NCBI GenBank assembly: GCA_022496205.1 | Contig: WTXD01000043.1 | Span: forward strand, 166,667 to 230,666 | Direction of reading: 5' to 3' | Length of the DNA stretch: 64,000 nucleotides | Origin: Gloeopeniophorella convolvens | Lineage: Eukaryota > Basidiomycota > Agaricomycetes > Russulales | Shown here: positions 1 through 11,824 of the stretch, piece after piece | How the letters are laid out: each line of letters starts with the position of its first letter | How positions within the stretch are numbered: the stretch's first letter is position 1 | Notes under the pieces: model-generated | The model's database searches: none | The model's input: the letters and a program-made list of their open reading frames with translations, nothing else | What the model was told of the DNA's origin: nothing | Program-made: the position numbers and the translations under genes

Positions 1-1685
1 CGAAGTAGGCGTGGACATGACGGTCGTTACTGGTTCCTTGGGGAAATGGAGGTGGATGGGGAACAAAGGTCGCGTAGAGGACGACCCTGTACTTTTCGTG
101 ATCGTAAGAGATGGGAGGAAATCACCCAGCGCCCCAGAGCCAAAGTTATATATCGGAAGCGAGCTAGACCCATCCCCGCGCCACCGTAAGCGGTGCCATG
201 CGTCACGCGAATGGGCGCACACTGGGCGAGCCAGATAAGGTGCACAGCGCCTCAGACCTCTTGCCGCATCCAGTAAAAGCTGTTATAAATAACCGCCATG
301 AGCGCCGGCGCGCCATTCAGCGGTTGGTCGTGTTTGGTTTCATGCTATGCCGCTGTGTGCCAAGGATGTTCGCGTCGCGGGTGAACCAGCTTGCTCGCCA
401 GCGTAACACGTCGAAAACGGCACGTTTCATGGTGGTAGCAAGTCGTCCGCCGCAGGAGCATACAGATTATCACGAGACCACGGCATTGGAGCGCGATATA
501 ATGAATATCCGAATGGCAAGGTCTTGTGATAACCAAAGGGATCCAAGTATACAACATCACTGATGGACCGATGGGTATGCATGTGTGGGTAAGCAGTGTG
601 AGTGTGGGGGCGTCGAATGAAACAAGCTCTATGACGCCTGACCTCCCGGCACCCAACGGCTGATGCGCCTCCTCACCGTCTCTGAGCTGAGCCTCGCAAG
701 CAGTCGTCAGCCAGATTAGTACCTAAGAGCATGCCCGTATCTGCAAAAGTTCTGTCCCGTGGATAATAAGATTAAAAGGGCCGGCTGGAACGTACCTCGA
801 AAGACGGACAGATCTAATCGAAACATAGGGGTCCCCTGCACGTAGTTGCATTGAACCTTCAGCTTCAGAACCTGAGCATTTGACGGCAAAGAACTGTGTA
901 TGAAAACTGCATCGACATGCAGGTATACCACAGCCATCAGGGCGACGCAGGCACTGCTTCGTGGGCCATCCACACGTTGAAGGCGTTCATTTACCAGTGG
1001 CCGTGAGCTAGTCGACTTTTCTCTTGCAGTGCGACTGACGCAACACGCGACACATCTCAACGTTGGGTGTCGAACAGGGTGTATAGGCACGGTCGTGAGG
1101 GTAGTGTTGAAGGCCGTGTATGTGATCGGGCTCAGTGCAACAGGCACACGGTGTCGGACACCAGCCTCCGGGCGCGGGTGTCGGGACCGGCAGCGGGCCG
1201 TTCGACGCGTCTCTTGATCTTGATCTTGAGATTGATAGTCAGGTGTGGGAAAGTTACGGGATCTACCGCCTGGCCTGGGGAAGGGAAGCCAGCTGGTTTC
1301 CCGCTGATTGAGGAAGCCGCGGCTAGCGCGAACGACTCGTCCGAGGGACCCGGTGAAGATCGACCTCGCCGGAACTAGGTACACGCGTCGATGCTCTTTA
1401 ATGAGGCTTGCTATACCTAATTCCGACCCCAAGGGTCAACCGGTCACCGGTCACGCGCGTGGCACGGCCTAACAGAATGCCCCCAGACGCGATATCTCAG
1501 GCCTCAGCGCTCAGGGTCGCTCAGCTCTCGAGTGGCGCTTGTCGGATCACCCTTGCCTCATTCCAGACCTCCTGCCGGGGCGCCTGGCTACCTTGCGTAA
1601 AAGCCTCGTCTGCGGTCGAACACATGAGCCTACCCGTCGCCGTCGATCCACCAACCCTCGCCGGGACGCACTCGTTTCCGCCCAC
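1..1685. other. No supported gene
   Basis: Open frames occur on both strands (the longest about 238 codons on the minus strand at 716-1432), but none shows a recognisable domain or a splice pattern that extends it. I treat the stretch as intergenic sequence upstream of the P450 gene. Confidence 0.5.
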
Positions 1686-3737
1686 ATGACGCCTTCTGCT
1701 CTCCATACTGGAAGCATCGCGCTCCTTGGACTCCTTGTGATTTCATGGGCTTTTCATCGGCGTCGACGCTTACCTCCAGGGCCGTATGGGCTTCCCCTGC
1801 TAGGAAACGTGATCGGGCTGCCCAAGGAGTATGAGTGGTTGCACTGGGCAAAGTTCAAGGACACCTACGGTGCGTATTCAACCTATACTCCCCATCTCCT
1901 TATTGATACCACGGCGCTGGCCATTATCAGGTCCCGTCAGCTCCGTGTGCATCATGGGCCAGCCTATCATACTCCTCAATTCCCTGAAAGCCTGCGAAGA
2001 TCTCCTCGAGAAGCGCTCTTCGGTCTATTCGGGCCGACCTGTTCTTCAGTTTGCTGGCGAGATGTAGGATATCCGGCCATTGTCTCACTCGTGGCGCTGA
2101 TTAAGCAAACCTTCGACGAATAGGATCGGTTGGAACCTACAAATGATACTGAGCCCATACAATGATCACTTTCGATCCATGCGAAAGCTTGTGGCCCGTC
2201 ATATTGGCACAAATGTTGCTATCACCAAATTCCGGCCTATACAACAACTTGAGATGCGATACTTCCTCGCTCGAGTTTGCGAGGATCCAGAAAACTTCCT
2301 CAAAGATATCCGTCTGTAAGTGTCGAAAAACATCCGAGGGCTACTGAAACGGCTCACACTCCCGCAGAATGACGGCAGCCGTGTTCCTGAAGATGTCATA
2401 TGGCTACACTGTTGAGCGCAAAAAGCCTGACCCCTTGATCACCCTCATTGATACCGCCGCACATGAATTCTACGTCGCAACGCTCCCGGGAGCCTGGCTT
2501 GTCGACTCTTTTCCATTCTGTCAGTTTATTCCACGGAGTGAGCCTCGCTACGAACGCTCGTCTGACTCACTTTCTCGATTAAAGTGAAACGTCTTCCTTC
2601 GTGGATGCCTGGCGCTGGGTTCAAGCAAGTCGCAGAGCGGTACCGGCATACGAACATGGAACAAACCCTACAACCTCTGGCGTTCGTTCAGCGTCGTGTG
2701 GCGAGTGTCGCTCCCTGCATATTGCAATCATTCTCTGACTGCAGCGCAGGCCGATGGAACTGCAATCCCGTCGTTCTCTTCTGCGCTCTTGAAGGGAGAC
2801 CTCACCCCTCTAGATGCGGAAACTCTACCTTTCGCAGCGGCATCACTCTTCGGAGGTGGAACAGATACCGTATGTTCACTTGTTCTGTCGTCGTTAAAAT
2901 AAGAGTCATTGTAGCCAAATGGTGGTGATTAGGTCGTCGCCACGACCAGCACATTCGTGCTTGCGATGGTCCTATTTCCTGAGGTCCAACGCAAGGCGCA
3001 GGAAGAAATCGACCGCGTGGTGGGACAGCACCGCCTTCCGAATTTCGACGATCGCGAACACCTACCCTACCTTGCAGCAGTGTACAAGGAGCTCCTGCGA
3101 TGGCACGTTATCGGTCCCATGGGTGCGGACTTGTTCCCACCAGTGTACCAGGAAATCTGATTCCTGGCTCGGCAGGGATCCCACATTCTACAACCGCGGA
3201 CGATTGGTATGATGGATACTTCATTCCCAAAGGTTCCCTGGTCATGAGTAACCTCTGGCGAGTGCTATCGCGCCATGACAATGGTGTTGTACTGCTGATG
3301 GCTATTGAGCAGGCAGATAGCCAACGACCCGGACATCTACGAAGATCCGTCTGCCTTCCTACCAGAGCGCTTCCTTGGCGCAGACAGCGCCCTCGACCCA
3401 CATGAATTTGTGTTCGGATTCGGACGTAGGGGCTGCCCTGGCCAGGCCCTCGCAGACGCGAGTGTATATATGTTTATGTCCGCAAGCCTCGCAACGCTCA
3501 ACTTTGCGCCCACACCTGAGGGTGCGCCCATGCCAGAGTTCTTCTCTGGCACCGTAAGGTGAGTGCCTGATTACGCTTCAATAAGGCTCGCTCTCTGGGT
3601 TGGTAATACTAATGCAACGATAATGCAGTCATCCGAAGCCGTTTAAATGCAGAATCGAGCCACGCTCGCCCGATACGCTGCACGCGATCCGCGCAGTTTA
3701 TACCGAGCATCCTATTAAGCCCGCCTCGCGGTTGTAG
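1686..3737 (+). CDS. Cytochrome P450 monooxygenase (OrdA-like fungal type)
   Basis: Heme-thiolate monooxygenase expected on the ER membrane, inserting one oxygen atom into an unknown substrate with electrons from a P450 reductase. Ten exons join in frame to about 513 residues, a normal length: 1686-1869, 1931-2063, 2124-2315, 2368-2537, 2585-2695, 2745-2869, 2933-3122, 3176-3261, 3317-3558, 3629-3737. Visible parts in order: an N-terminal membrane anchor ([12 protein letters not shown]), the Arg-rich and Pro-rich hinge [12 protein letters not shown], the I-helix GGGTDT, the K-helix ExxR in KELLRW, the PERF-type motif FLPERFLG, and the heme loop [10 protein letters not shown] with its Cys ligand. 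All hallmark residues are intact. The junction around 3262-3316 is the least certain splice. It lies tail-to-tail with the O-methyltransferase at 4404-6137. The 'OrdA-like' subfamily is inferred from overall resemblance; the substrate is unknown. Confidence 0.9.
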
Positions 3738-4403
3738 GCTGTGTATCAGACGATGCCTGTACCTATGCGCTCGACGACCGCTTGCACAATTACATACGCA
3801 TCATTGGGAACTGAATTTACCGACGCCCAAGAGTTAGCGGTGTGTTATGGGCACGATGCGCGACAAACCCGGCAGGGATTGGCCACGTGTGGGTGTCATC
3901 TGGATGGTGCGTATGATAGAAGCTGCATATGTTGGGTCATTTGTCCTGTTTGATCTGCTGGGCGCAAAGCGGGCGTTACATGTGCGCTCACGCCGGTAAT
4001 TATGTTATTCGCCTGAGCAATCTCAACCGCGCTGAGCGGTACATATGCAATATAGCTTTATGCCTTTCGCCACACTAGTGGCCTTGTTGCAACGTGGCTA
4101 AATCCACTTATCTTGGCTCCGTAGAAAGCCGTCGGGGTCAAGTCTGGTCAAGTTGGGGTCAACAGATGATTTATTTTGCAATCCGGGAAGCCAGAGATGA
4201 TTGGGACAGGCACGGTCTGCCATGAGGTCACGATCTACCCTTTCCCTTTACGTAACATATACAAGCCACTGCGGCGGGCATCACACGCTTCTGCAAACAT
4301 ACAGGGATCCGCCGGAGGTCCATCACCCCATCATCAATCATCTCGTAAAGCGCCAAACACGCATCCGATCACCGCGAATCTTTGGCCACGACGCACGGAA
4401 TAC
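3738..4403. other. Convergent intergenic spacer
   Basis: This is the 3' flank shared by the P450 (+) and the O-methyltransferase (-). I see no gene in it. Confidence 0.5.
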
Positions 4404-6137
4404 TCATGCGGGAGCGAACACGAAGGCAGTGAGTGGACCTGGCTTCGCCCCCTCGAGCTTCCACCCTGTAGCAGCACCCAACGCAACGAATTCCTCGAAT
4501 GTTCGTTCTTGTCCGTTCAGGATTGTCAGCATCTGCAACACCTCAATTAGCTCCAATCTGCGAAGATACGCAGACGCGGTCGCACCTGTAGATCGAGCAT
4601 GGTGATAAATGCGCCTAGGCCAGCCCCAAGGTTCCCGAGAAGTGGCGCTGGCGGCGGCGGCGGACCACCAGGAACGGCGCATACGTGTGGCATCACGCCG
4701 TCGAAAACTACCAAACGCGTTGCTGGTCCCGCGACAGCGCGCAGGTTCTTCAAAATTGTGATATTGGGTCCATCGGCCCAGTCATGAAGAACAAGGCGCA
4801 GCACGTAGACCGCAGCCCCCTTCACCGACTGTGGCTGGAAGAAGTCCTGGGCTGAAGAGAGACTATGAGGACACCTTGGAAATATAGGCAAGTAACACCG
4901 TTACCTTCGAGTACTACACGCCCGTCCTCCACTGCCTTCGGTGCAGCCTGGGTCCAGAACTGGATCACCATCAGAATGCTTCGATAACGCGCATAATATA
5001 GGTATCATACAGATTTGGCATCCTTGACGACGGGAGGAAGATCTTGGACGATGTATTTCAGGTGCGGGAACGCTTGATGCAGAAGCAGTGTGACTTTGCC
5101 AACGCTACCGCCGACATCGACCACGACACTGTCAGGTGCAAGGGATTTCCAGTCGAAGCCTTCCGTAAAAACCGAAGGAGGGAAGCGATCCGCACCGCCC
5201 TTCATCGCGGATGTGAAGCGGTGGTAGCGCCAGACATTGTCGGGTTCTTCGTACCACTCCCAAATCGTCCCTTTCTTGCCGGAAGCAAGGTTCCATGGAG
5301 AGCCTACATCCTTGGGCTCATCTTTGATGTATGCGCTGAGATGGGCAGCCCCTTTGAAGGCTTCGTCCGTGCTGGTACGTTGGGATATCAGAACGGAGCG
5401 CGACATGTGCCAAGAAGTATATGCCATACACGTGACCCACGAACGCTGCGGCGGGCGCATCGTCGTACTTCGTCAGTTTACTGGTGCGCATCCATGGTCA
5501 GATACATACATCGCCATTAATCATACGGAGGAGTCTACTCACTCTTTTTGCAGCTCTTCAATGGGCTTCGACTTGACGATGAATGAAGATATCCGGTTGT
5601 TGGCGTAAACATCTGGAGTAACTTCCCTGAAGACGTGGCGGCTGGCAAGGTAACGGAGGACACGGGCTATAAGAGGTGAGTACGGACGTGGCTGAGCCTC
5701 GGAAGTACTCCCGACGCACACAGTTTGACAGAGTCAACTCCTGTCTTGGCGCTGATGTCTTTAACGTGAAGGCCCTGCCAATAGCGATTTAGGCAATCAT
5801 TCCAACATGCACGAAAAGCCCTCACCTGAGGACCGGCTTCCTTGATCGCATCCGCGACATCGGCCTCGTCGATGAGCCCCAACGCCGAGGACAGGTACAT
5901 TCCGGGGGCGTAGTCTTGGATAGTCTCCAGTGGAGATCTCACGGTCGCAATAATCTGATACGCAGCCGCGACAATGAGGCGTGTCGTAGCGTTGAGCTCG
6001 GGGTCCTCATCGAGAGCCCCCGGCTTGAAGGGGTCATCCAAAGAGGGGAACGAGACGCCTTGCTTGGCGTACGATGTCTGAAGCGTCTGCACGCCTTGTG
6101 AGAGTATACCAACGAGGGCAGTAAGATCGTCTGACAT
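4404..6137 (-). CDS. SAM-dependent O-methyltransferase (COMT-like, copy 1)
   Basis: Predicted to move a methyl group from S-adenosylmethionine to a hydroxyl on an aromatic or similar small molecule. Eight exons (6137-5826, 5774-5720, 5666-5543, 5480-5430, 5371-5011, 4959-4905, 4851-4586, 4532-4404) join in frame to about 450 residues. The N-terminal half is the helical dimerisation/winged-helix region, with the signature SRVLRYLASRHVF. The SAM-binding glycine motif is VVVDVGGSVGKVT. The catalytic region contains VLRLVLHDWAD, where His-Asp-Trp matches the active-site His of this family. The C-terminus ends FVFAPA, as in its paralogue. The ATG at 6137 is chosen because it aligns with the paralogue start at 20804. 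Exon lengths 55, 124, 51, 55 and 266 recur exactly in the intact paralogue at 20804-22627, so the two share a recent ancestor. It sits between a P450 and a UbiA prenyltransferase, which suggests a tailoring role. Confidence 0.9.
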
Positions 6138-7403
6138 CGTAGTGATAGTGATGGCAGAGAGGGACTGAACTGGCACTTTATACGCTACGGCCCGTTACGC
6201 ATTATGCATTACTACCGGTTACCAACTCCAGGTGTCGTAGGCGCTGCGAATTTTCAGCGCTTGGGTGCGATGCAAGCAATCTGAAGTGTGAATAAGTAAA
6301 CGTTACTGGGGTGCACCGACTCCTGGGCTGCCAGCGCCCTCCGACATTGATTGATTGTGATGGATTCTTCTCTTAGTGCTGCCGCCCGCGCCAACGCTCT
6401 CACGATCCCAAGTGCTGGACTCGGTTGCATGGGATCTCTGTCTTTGGACCTGTTGCTTCTCCACGTCATGGGTGCCCCGGATGACAGGAAGGGAGAATAA
6501 GTAGAATAGGATAATCATTGGTGAGAAGAAGGCCACGAGGTCACCTCCGGAACGGTCAAGTGGGCCGTTTCGGGTCTGCGCCAGCTTCATCGCAGGCTAC
6601 GCAACCCCTTGCACGCCAAAGGGGCGGATCTCAAGCGGCGTGTGGGAGCACCGAAGCTGGCACGATGATCATCGATAATAGTAGCCGATAATCCCCCGAT
6701 ACTGCCAACATACGTATCGGTCCGCAGTGCACGGGGAGCGCGAGAGGGAACTTACGGGTGTGATCTGAATAGCGGGCTATCTGAGGACCTGAGGCAGTTT
6801 GAAGGACCGCATCAGTGAGTCGGCACAACCGCAGATCCGAGCAACTCGAGTCGAGTCATAGACTATGGAGGCATAGACCCATTCCCTACAAGCTCAAGGC
6901 ATCTCGGCACATCATTCGGGCGGCGACAGTCAACTTTACGTTTACTGCTGTGGACTCCGACTCAGACGTGGGCTGTTCTTATCGCGCACATCATACAGCG
7001 CATCTCGCTTCGCGCCATCGGGCTCGTGTTCAGAGGATATTGATGGCGCGTATCATCCAGACGCTGATTGCACGACCAACAACACCATAGGTTGACGTCG
7101 ATCGCCTGCTGCATGTAATTGTGCACGCCATTGCCCCTGGCTTCCATTCATCCACATCATCAGCACCTGAAGGAAGACGCGAGGCCGCACATCTAAGCGA
7201 GCCTCTTGGGGTTGCAGCATAATTCACCTTCTGTGCCACATTGCCGAGCCAGTCCCCGGTGGTGAGCAGCGCACCATTTGATTGAGCGATTTTATATAAT
7301 CAGGACTTCGGGTTTCAGTTTTCCAGTTGTCGGCGGGGACCACTACACTCGGTCATCCATTGAAAACGATGGGAAACATGAGACGTCGTCGTACAGCAGT
7401 AAG
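6138..7403. other. Unresolved spacer with weak minus-strand coding signals
   Basis: On the minus strand around 6470-6590 there is a hydrophobic stretch (VAFFSPMIILFYLFSLPVI) followed by a charged tail, and another weak frame lies at 7030-7239. A TATA-like run lies near 7285-7300. I could not join these into one gene or recognise a family, so I record them only as possible remnants or exons of a small membrane protein. Confidence 0.25.
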
Positions 7404-8842
7404 CTAGGCAAGAAGATAATCCAAAAACAATCCTGCCCACACGATTCCCCCAAGCGTGAATCCGTTCGATTCGAACTGCCGCAAAAGTCAATCTTCCAAT
7501 CCCGGGAACTTTGTGACTGGAGAACATACAGCAACAAGGCAGCTCTTCACGTCATCGACGTTGAGATTCCAGAGCTGCCAGATAAGGTGGGCGGCACCTC
7601 CAACAACGGTGATTAGAAAGTACGGTGCCTGGTGGCTGTTCAATGCTCCCGCGATTGTCAGGCATGTCACCAGTAGGCCGGCGAAGAGCGCCAGGATCTT
7701 CTTGACGTGCTGACCGAACAGGAGGGCAGTCGACTTCACTCCAGCCTGGACATCGTCTCGTTTGTCTTGGCAAGCGTAGATCGTATCTATGTTGAATCGG
7801 ATTCGATCAACACGGACAACCCCGCTACGTAGTGCCCACGCGCACCGTAGTAGAGCGTCCAGCTATGTGAAGCCCGTTCTTTAGCCTACATCGATCCGGG
7901 CGTGAGCATTACTCACCACCAACAGCCAGCCAGTAATGCACCCGCCGCAGGCGCAAGCTTAGCGTGGAGAGCACTCCATGCTACCAGAGCTATCATATTC
8001 ATCGCAATGCCTCGGAAAGTGTTAGAATCCGGATGCATGGAGCAAGCGACCCTGTCCGGCGCCTACCTAACCATGCCTGTGGCCAGTATGTGACGCGTTT
8101 CATGAGCGGGTAAACCCCTGGTAACGGGAACACAGTGGCAAGTCCGATTTTCCAGCTGGGTGCGTCAAATGGTTCAGACTGCCGTTCTTTTGGGAAAACC
8201 TCACATACGCAAGGGAATTGATAGGCCATAGTAGGGCCGTGAGGAGCACGAGGTGGATCAACAAAAATACCAGAGCTCCTGGTACGGAGACCCTCCCATC
8301 GGCGATAGGCCTATGTTTAGTACGTTCTAACGAGGTCGGCGTTAGATCCGCGGCTAGAGTACGTCCAACGCCAATAGTGCTTACCTACTTGTTTATCGAA
8401 TTCACGATCGAGGATGTCATTCCATATGCAGCCGGCACCTGAGTAGGTCAGTCTGAGCGGGAGACTGAGGCGGGTCAAACTGCGCACTGTATCAATCCCG
8501 CCCGTGAATCAAACCTGAGCGCGACCAGTACGACGTGGACTCACCTGTGTAGAAGGGCCGCGCCGGCGAGCCCATACACGAGGTTGAAAACGTACGCATT
8601 GAGCGGTATTGATAGAGAGCGCGCAGCCATCGTCATACCCCATGCTTATGAAGAACAAATTAGTCAACGCGTACAGTTGAGAACACGATGCACTACCATA
8701 GGGCCAAAAAATCAACATGGATCCCGCGAACTTGTGGATGCGGGAAAGCTCAACCTGGATGAGCGTGTTACATGCACCTGAGTCCTGCACACCAGGTAGT
8801 GGAAGCGCCTACCCAACGCCGAAGTCCCAATTCAGATGACAT
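7404..8842 (-). CDS. UbiA-type membrane prenyltransferase
   Basis: Integral membrane enzyme of the UbiA/COQ2 superfamily, which attaches an isoprenyl chain from a prenyl diphosphate to an aromatic or other acceptor. Ten small exons (8842-8813, 8754-8697, 8644-8545, 8452-8385, 8326-8209, 8155-8067, 8010-7917, 7862-7846, 7786-7530, 7475-7404) join with consistent phase at every junction to exactly 300 residues. Visible: the N-terminal RIHKFAGSMLIFWPYAWG, the first aspartate-rich motif NDILDREFD, the conserved loop ERTKHRPIADG, the second motif DTIYACQDKRDD followed by VKSTALLFG, and the C-terminal GGIVWAGLFLDYLL. Both Mg2+/diphosphate-binding motifs are intact. The very short N-terminus has no obvious mitochondrial presequence, which argues for secondary metabolism rather than ubiquinone synthesis (inference). 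Oddity: the only in-frame acceptor before the first motif adds about five residues (RLTYS) not expected in the family. The start at 8842 follows a TATA-like box. Confidence 0.87.
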
Positions 8843-8910
8843 ATTCGAATCAGCTCAACGAAATGGAGGATGGAGGTGACTAGAGTGCCCGAACTTGCCT
8901 GGTAATGGCA

Positions 8911-8924
8911 CTTTTTATATATAC
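8911..8924 (-). promoter_or_regulatory. TATA-like box upstream of the UbiA gene
   Basis: On the minus strand the sequence reads GTATATATAAAAAG, about 70-80 nt upstream of the proposed ATG at 8842. The spacing suits a core promoter. This rests on the motif alone. Confidence 0.4.
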
Positions 8925-11824
8925 ACCCAACGTCCCAAGCGCTGCAATGATCAAATTGAACGCCACAGGAATGAGTCTCAGCGGTGGCCGGACAGGCGGT
9001 CAGGGCAATCTGGAATCTACACCCAGGTTTTTGGCCTCGAGGCCTTGAGGAACGGCAGTCAAACGCGCCAGACGGGTAACTACGCGCTAGATTCGTCATG
9101 ATGGACAGTGATGGACCCGCCACGAGGGGTGACGCCGAGGATACCTTAACTCCGGTCTCCTGATATGTGTAAGTACTTACACTTTCGCATCTTGGAAGGT
9201 GCTTCGCCAGCTGCAGCTAAGTAGTGAGTATGTAAGTTGGCGTGCTTGACGGCACACCTGAAAAGATAAGTAGTCGGCTGCCCAACTCCTTTTCGAGATA
9301 TCTTCGAGACTTCAGCTAAACGATATGTATTATATATGATGTCACGATGTCGCGCTGTCGCCGGCACCGGTCATCCATCACGTAATGCCTCTTGCCGCGA
9401 TGCGTCCCGGGCCCCCCGGCCGGTGGCACTGACGTACAAGTTGAAGGTTGCTTTTTCCGAGCCGGAGGCTCACTGCGAAGACTCCAGCCCCGCCCGGGAT
9501 ATCCAGTAGGCCCTGCCACAGATTCAGCACAGAGCCCGCTGTCAGAATCAAAGGAACTTTTTCATCCGTAGGTTGATTCTGTCACGCTGGTCAGTCTTTC
9601 AGTCTGAAATACCCTATGGTATCGCGTGGCGCTCCGCGCACGGTCTCTGTGCGTCGTTGTTCAGATGGCTTCCCGCTTTACTTACCTCCTCGGTCATCTC
9701 TCGAGCTCCTCAAAATCTCTGGCTATCCCTGCTAGTATTTCTTTTTAGCAGATTTCTCCACACGGCGCAGCCGATCCCTTGAGCGCGTCCGTTCCGGCCT
9801 AGCGTTAGGACCGGGCGGCGCGGTGGCCATCTTATCCGAAGTTTACAGTCGTTGGAATTAAGACATCTTTCTCCTCGCGCCTCTGCAATTGAGCGCCAGC
9901 GCCACCTGATGTCTCGGCAGAATGGAGTTCAAGTGACCTTCACCCGATAACATCTCAGCTCCATCGATAACATTCTACGACCTGCAGCTTATGTGACCAC
10001 ACTGCAGAGCCGTGGCGCCCCTACATGGATTCACGCGAGAATACTGGACCATAGCCTAGGCAGTATCTAGGCGGCTCGGACCATGGTGCTAACCTGTCTG
10101 GATCTTTGCTTATCTTCGCACCGTTTCACGCCTACTTCCGTTTTCAAACCAGATACGCCTGGCTTCGTGTGCGTGTTTGCGTGCACGTTAGTCCGTCCAT
10201 TGCAGGTGCCAAGGCGCTGCCATATTCATCCCTAGCGCCTTAGTATAGCACGAGCATGAGGGTTCGTGTCAAGGTTCGTGTCGTGCGCTATGCTGTCATA
10301 TGGTTTGCTTTACCAAGTCCATCTTAGACAGATTCCCAAGCCCCCCGTTGTCGTCGGATTATCGATGCGAACGCATCTCTCCAACACCGGTAGCTGTGGA
10401 TTCGATCTGGTGTTCACGCAAATGGCCCACTCGAATCCGAGGAATAGTAGAATCCTAATCTAGTCAGTACATGCCAGCCGAATTCTCGGAAGGCCAACTC
10501 ACGTGTTGGAACTCGGAATAGTGACAGTTCCTAACTGCCACCTCAGAGTGAATCTTAATTTTAAGTCTTGATTGTGCTGCACACATTCCATGGTTGATGG
10601 TGCTGCCTGTACAGCTCGCCGGCTTAAGCGCTAGCTGGATAGCTATGACTCGGAGGCGTGTGTGATACCAACTAGTTCAACCACTTCAAAATGCTCTTCA
10701 ATTTGACCAACGGAATGGCCATAACTATCACAAAATGCTGAACATGACACAAGGTGCCCAGGTATCCTATCAATTTGATTCTCGAGTCCATGCCACGCCC
10801 TGGCCACAAATACGGCGGGATCTCGGTCACGGAGGACAAATGCAAGCCCAGAGATCACCTCCCATTTCGGACAACCTCATGGTCCTTTGCGTGACTTAAG
10901 ATTGGAGCACGGGCTGTACTCTAGTACATTGGCTCATCCCATTGGTGAGCGTACCAGAAGGTACTGGCAAAGGACAATATCCCAGCCCGGCCTGAAGCAT
11001 GGGTCTACGTGACCGTGGGATGCGGAGGGTCCAACACGGCCCAAGCCGGTGAGCCACCGTCGTCCGGAGCTGGTCATCATAGATTAGTCAGATCCACTCA
11101 TCCGGTATTCGAGTCCGAGTCGCGCTCGGCAACGCAACGATCATTCAGAGGCCAATTCCCTCGCTTTTCTCTATCAAGGCATGTCCCAGCAGCGCAACAT
11201 GTCCGTCCCCAGTCGCCTCCTGTGTCGCTAAGTCTGGGCTGGCGCCTGCATTGAACGGTAAGGACAGGGCTGCATAAAACTGACATGACCACGCCTATAA
11301 TTATATCAGCAGACAGTAATCAGGGCGAGTGATGGAGAGGGATATAATCTTCGGGACGCTGAACCGATCACATTTACGCAGATCGCCTTTGCCGTTGCAA
11401 CCTGTGGCGCTTACCACCAGTACATGGTTGCGGACTGGTTACAGTGCCTTCGCCGCTCCGCAACCTTCCGCAAACCCATTCCACCTTCATCGGTTATCAG
11501 TGGTGTTCAGACGCGTACCGGTCACATCTGGAATTTCGGACTCCAGCCCTCATTCCACTTAGCGAACAGAATGATGTTCTTGTCTTCAGGCCGACGGTGG
11601 GGCGTACGTAACATCTCAATGTCATAGGGACGCTCTAAGGCCTCGGCGCTGGATGCCATAAGTCGAATTGAATTGTCTACCCAAGCGCCAGGCCCGTGGT
11701 GAGGAATATACAAGGCAATCAGCCCTACGCGAGTCCTCCCCCTTTCGCGCGGTCATTCACTCAGGTTGTTGCGGACCTTTCTATAGGCCTTTCGTCGGGA
11801 GGTCCTTAACCTCTTTTTCTCTCC
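8925..11824. other. Long spacer, no complete gene; one coding-like fragment
   Basis: Nothing assembles into a gene here. The one stretch that reads like real protein is on the minus strand at about 11522-11740 (pieces such as GLIALYIPHHGPGAWVDN and RRPEDKNIILFAKW). It ends at a plausible GT donor, but I could not find a continuing exon. It may be a gene remnant; I do not recognise the family. Other frames at 9146-9367, 9573-9782 and 10643-10858 look like chance. Confidence 0.4.

Noticed and set aside
716..1432. A 238-codon minus-strand frame
   Set aside because: Long but with no recognisable domain, no splice continuation and a composition like random GC-rich sequence; frames overlap it on the other strand.
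10380..10445. TTCGA-containing sequences as tRNA B boxes
   Set aside because: No matching A box, acceptor stem or anticodon loop could be folded around them, here or at other similar spots.
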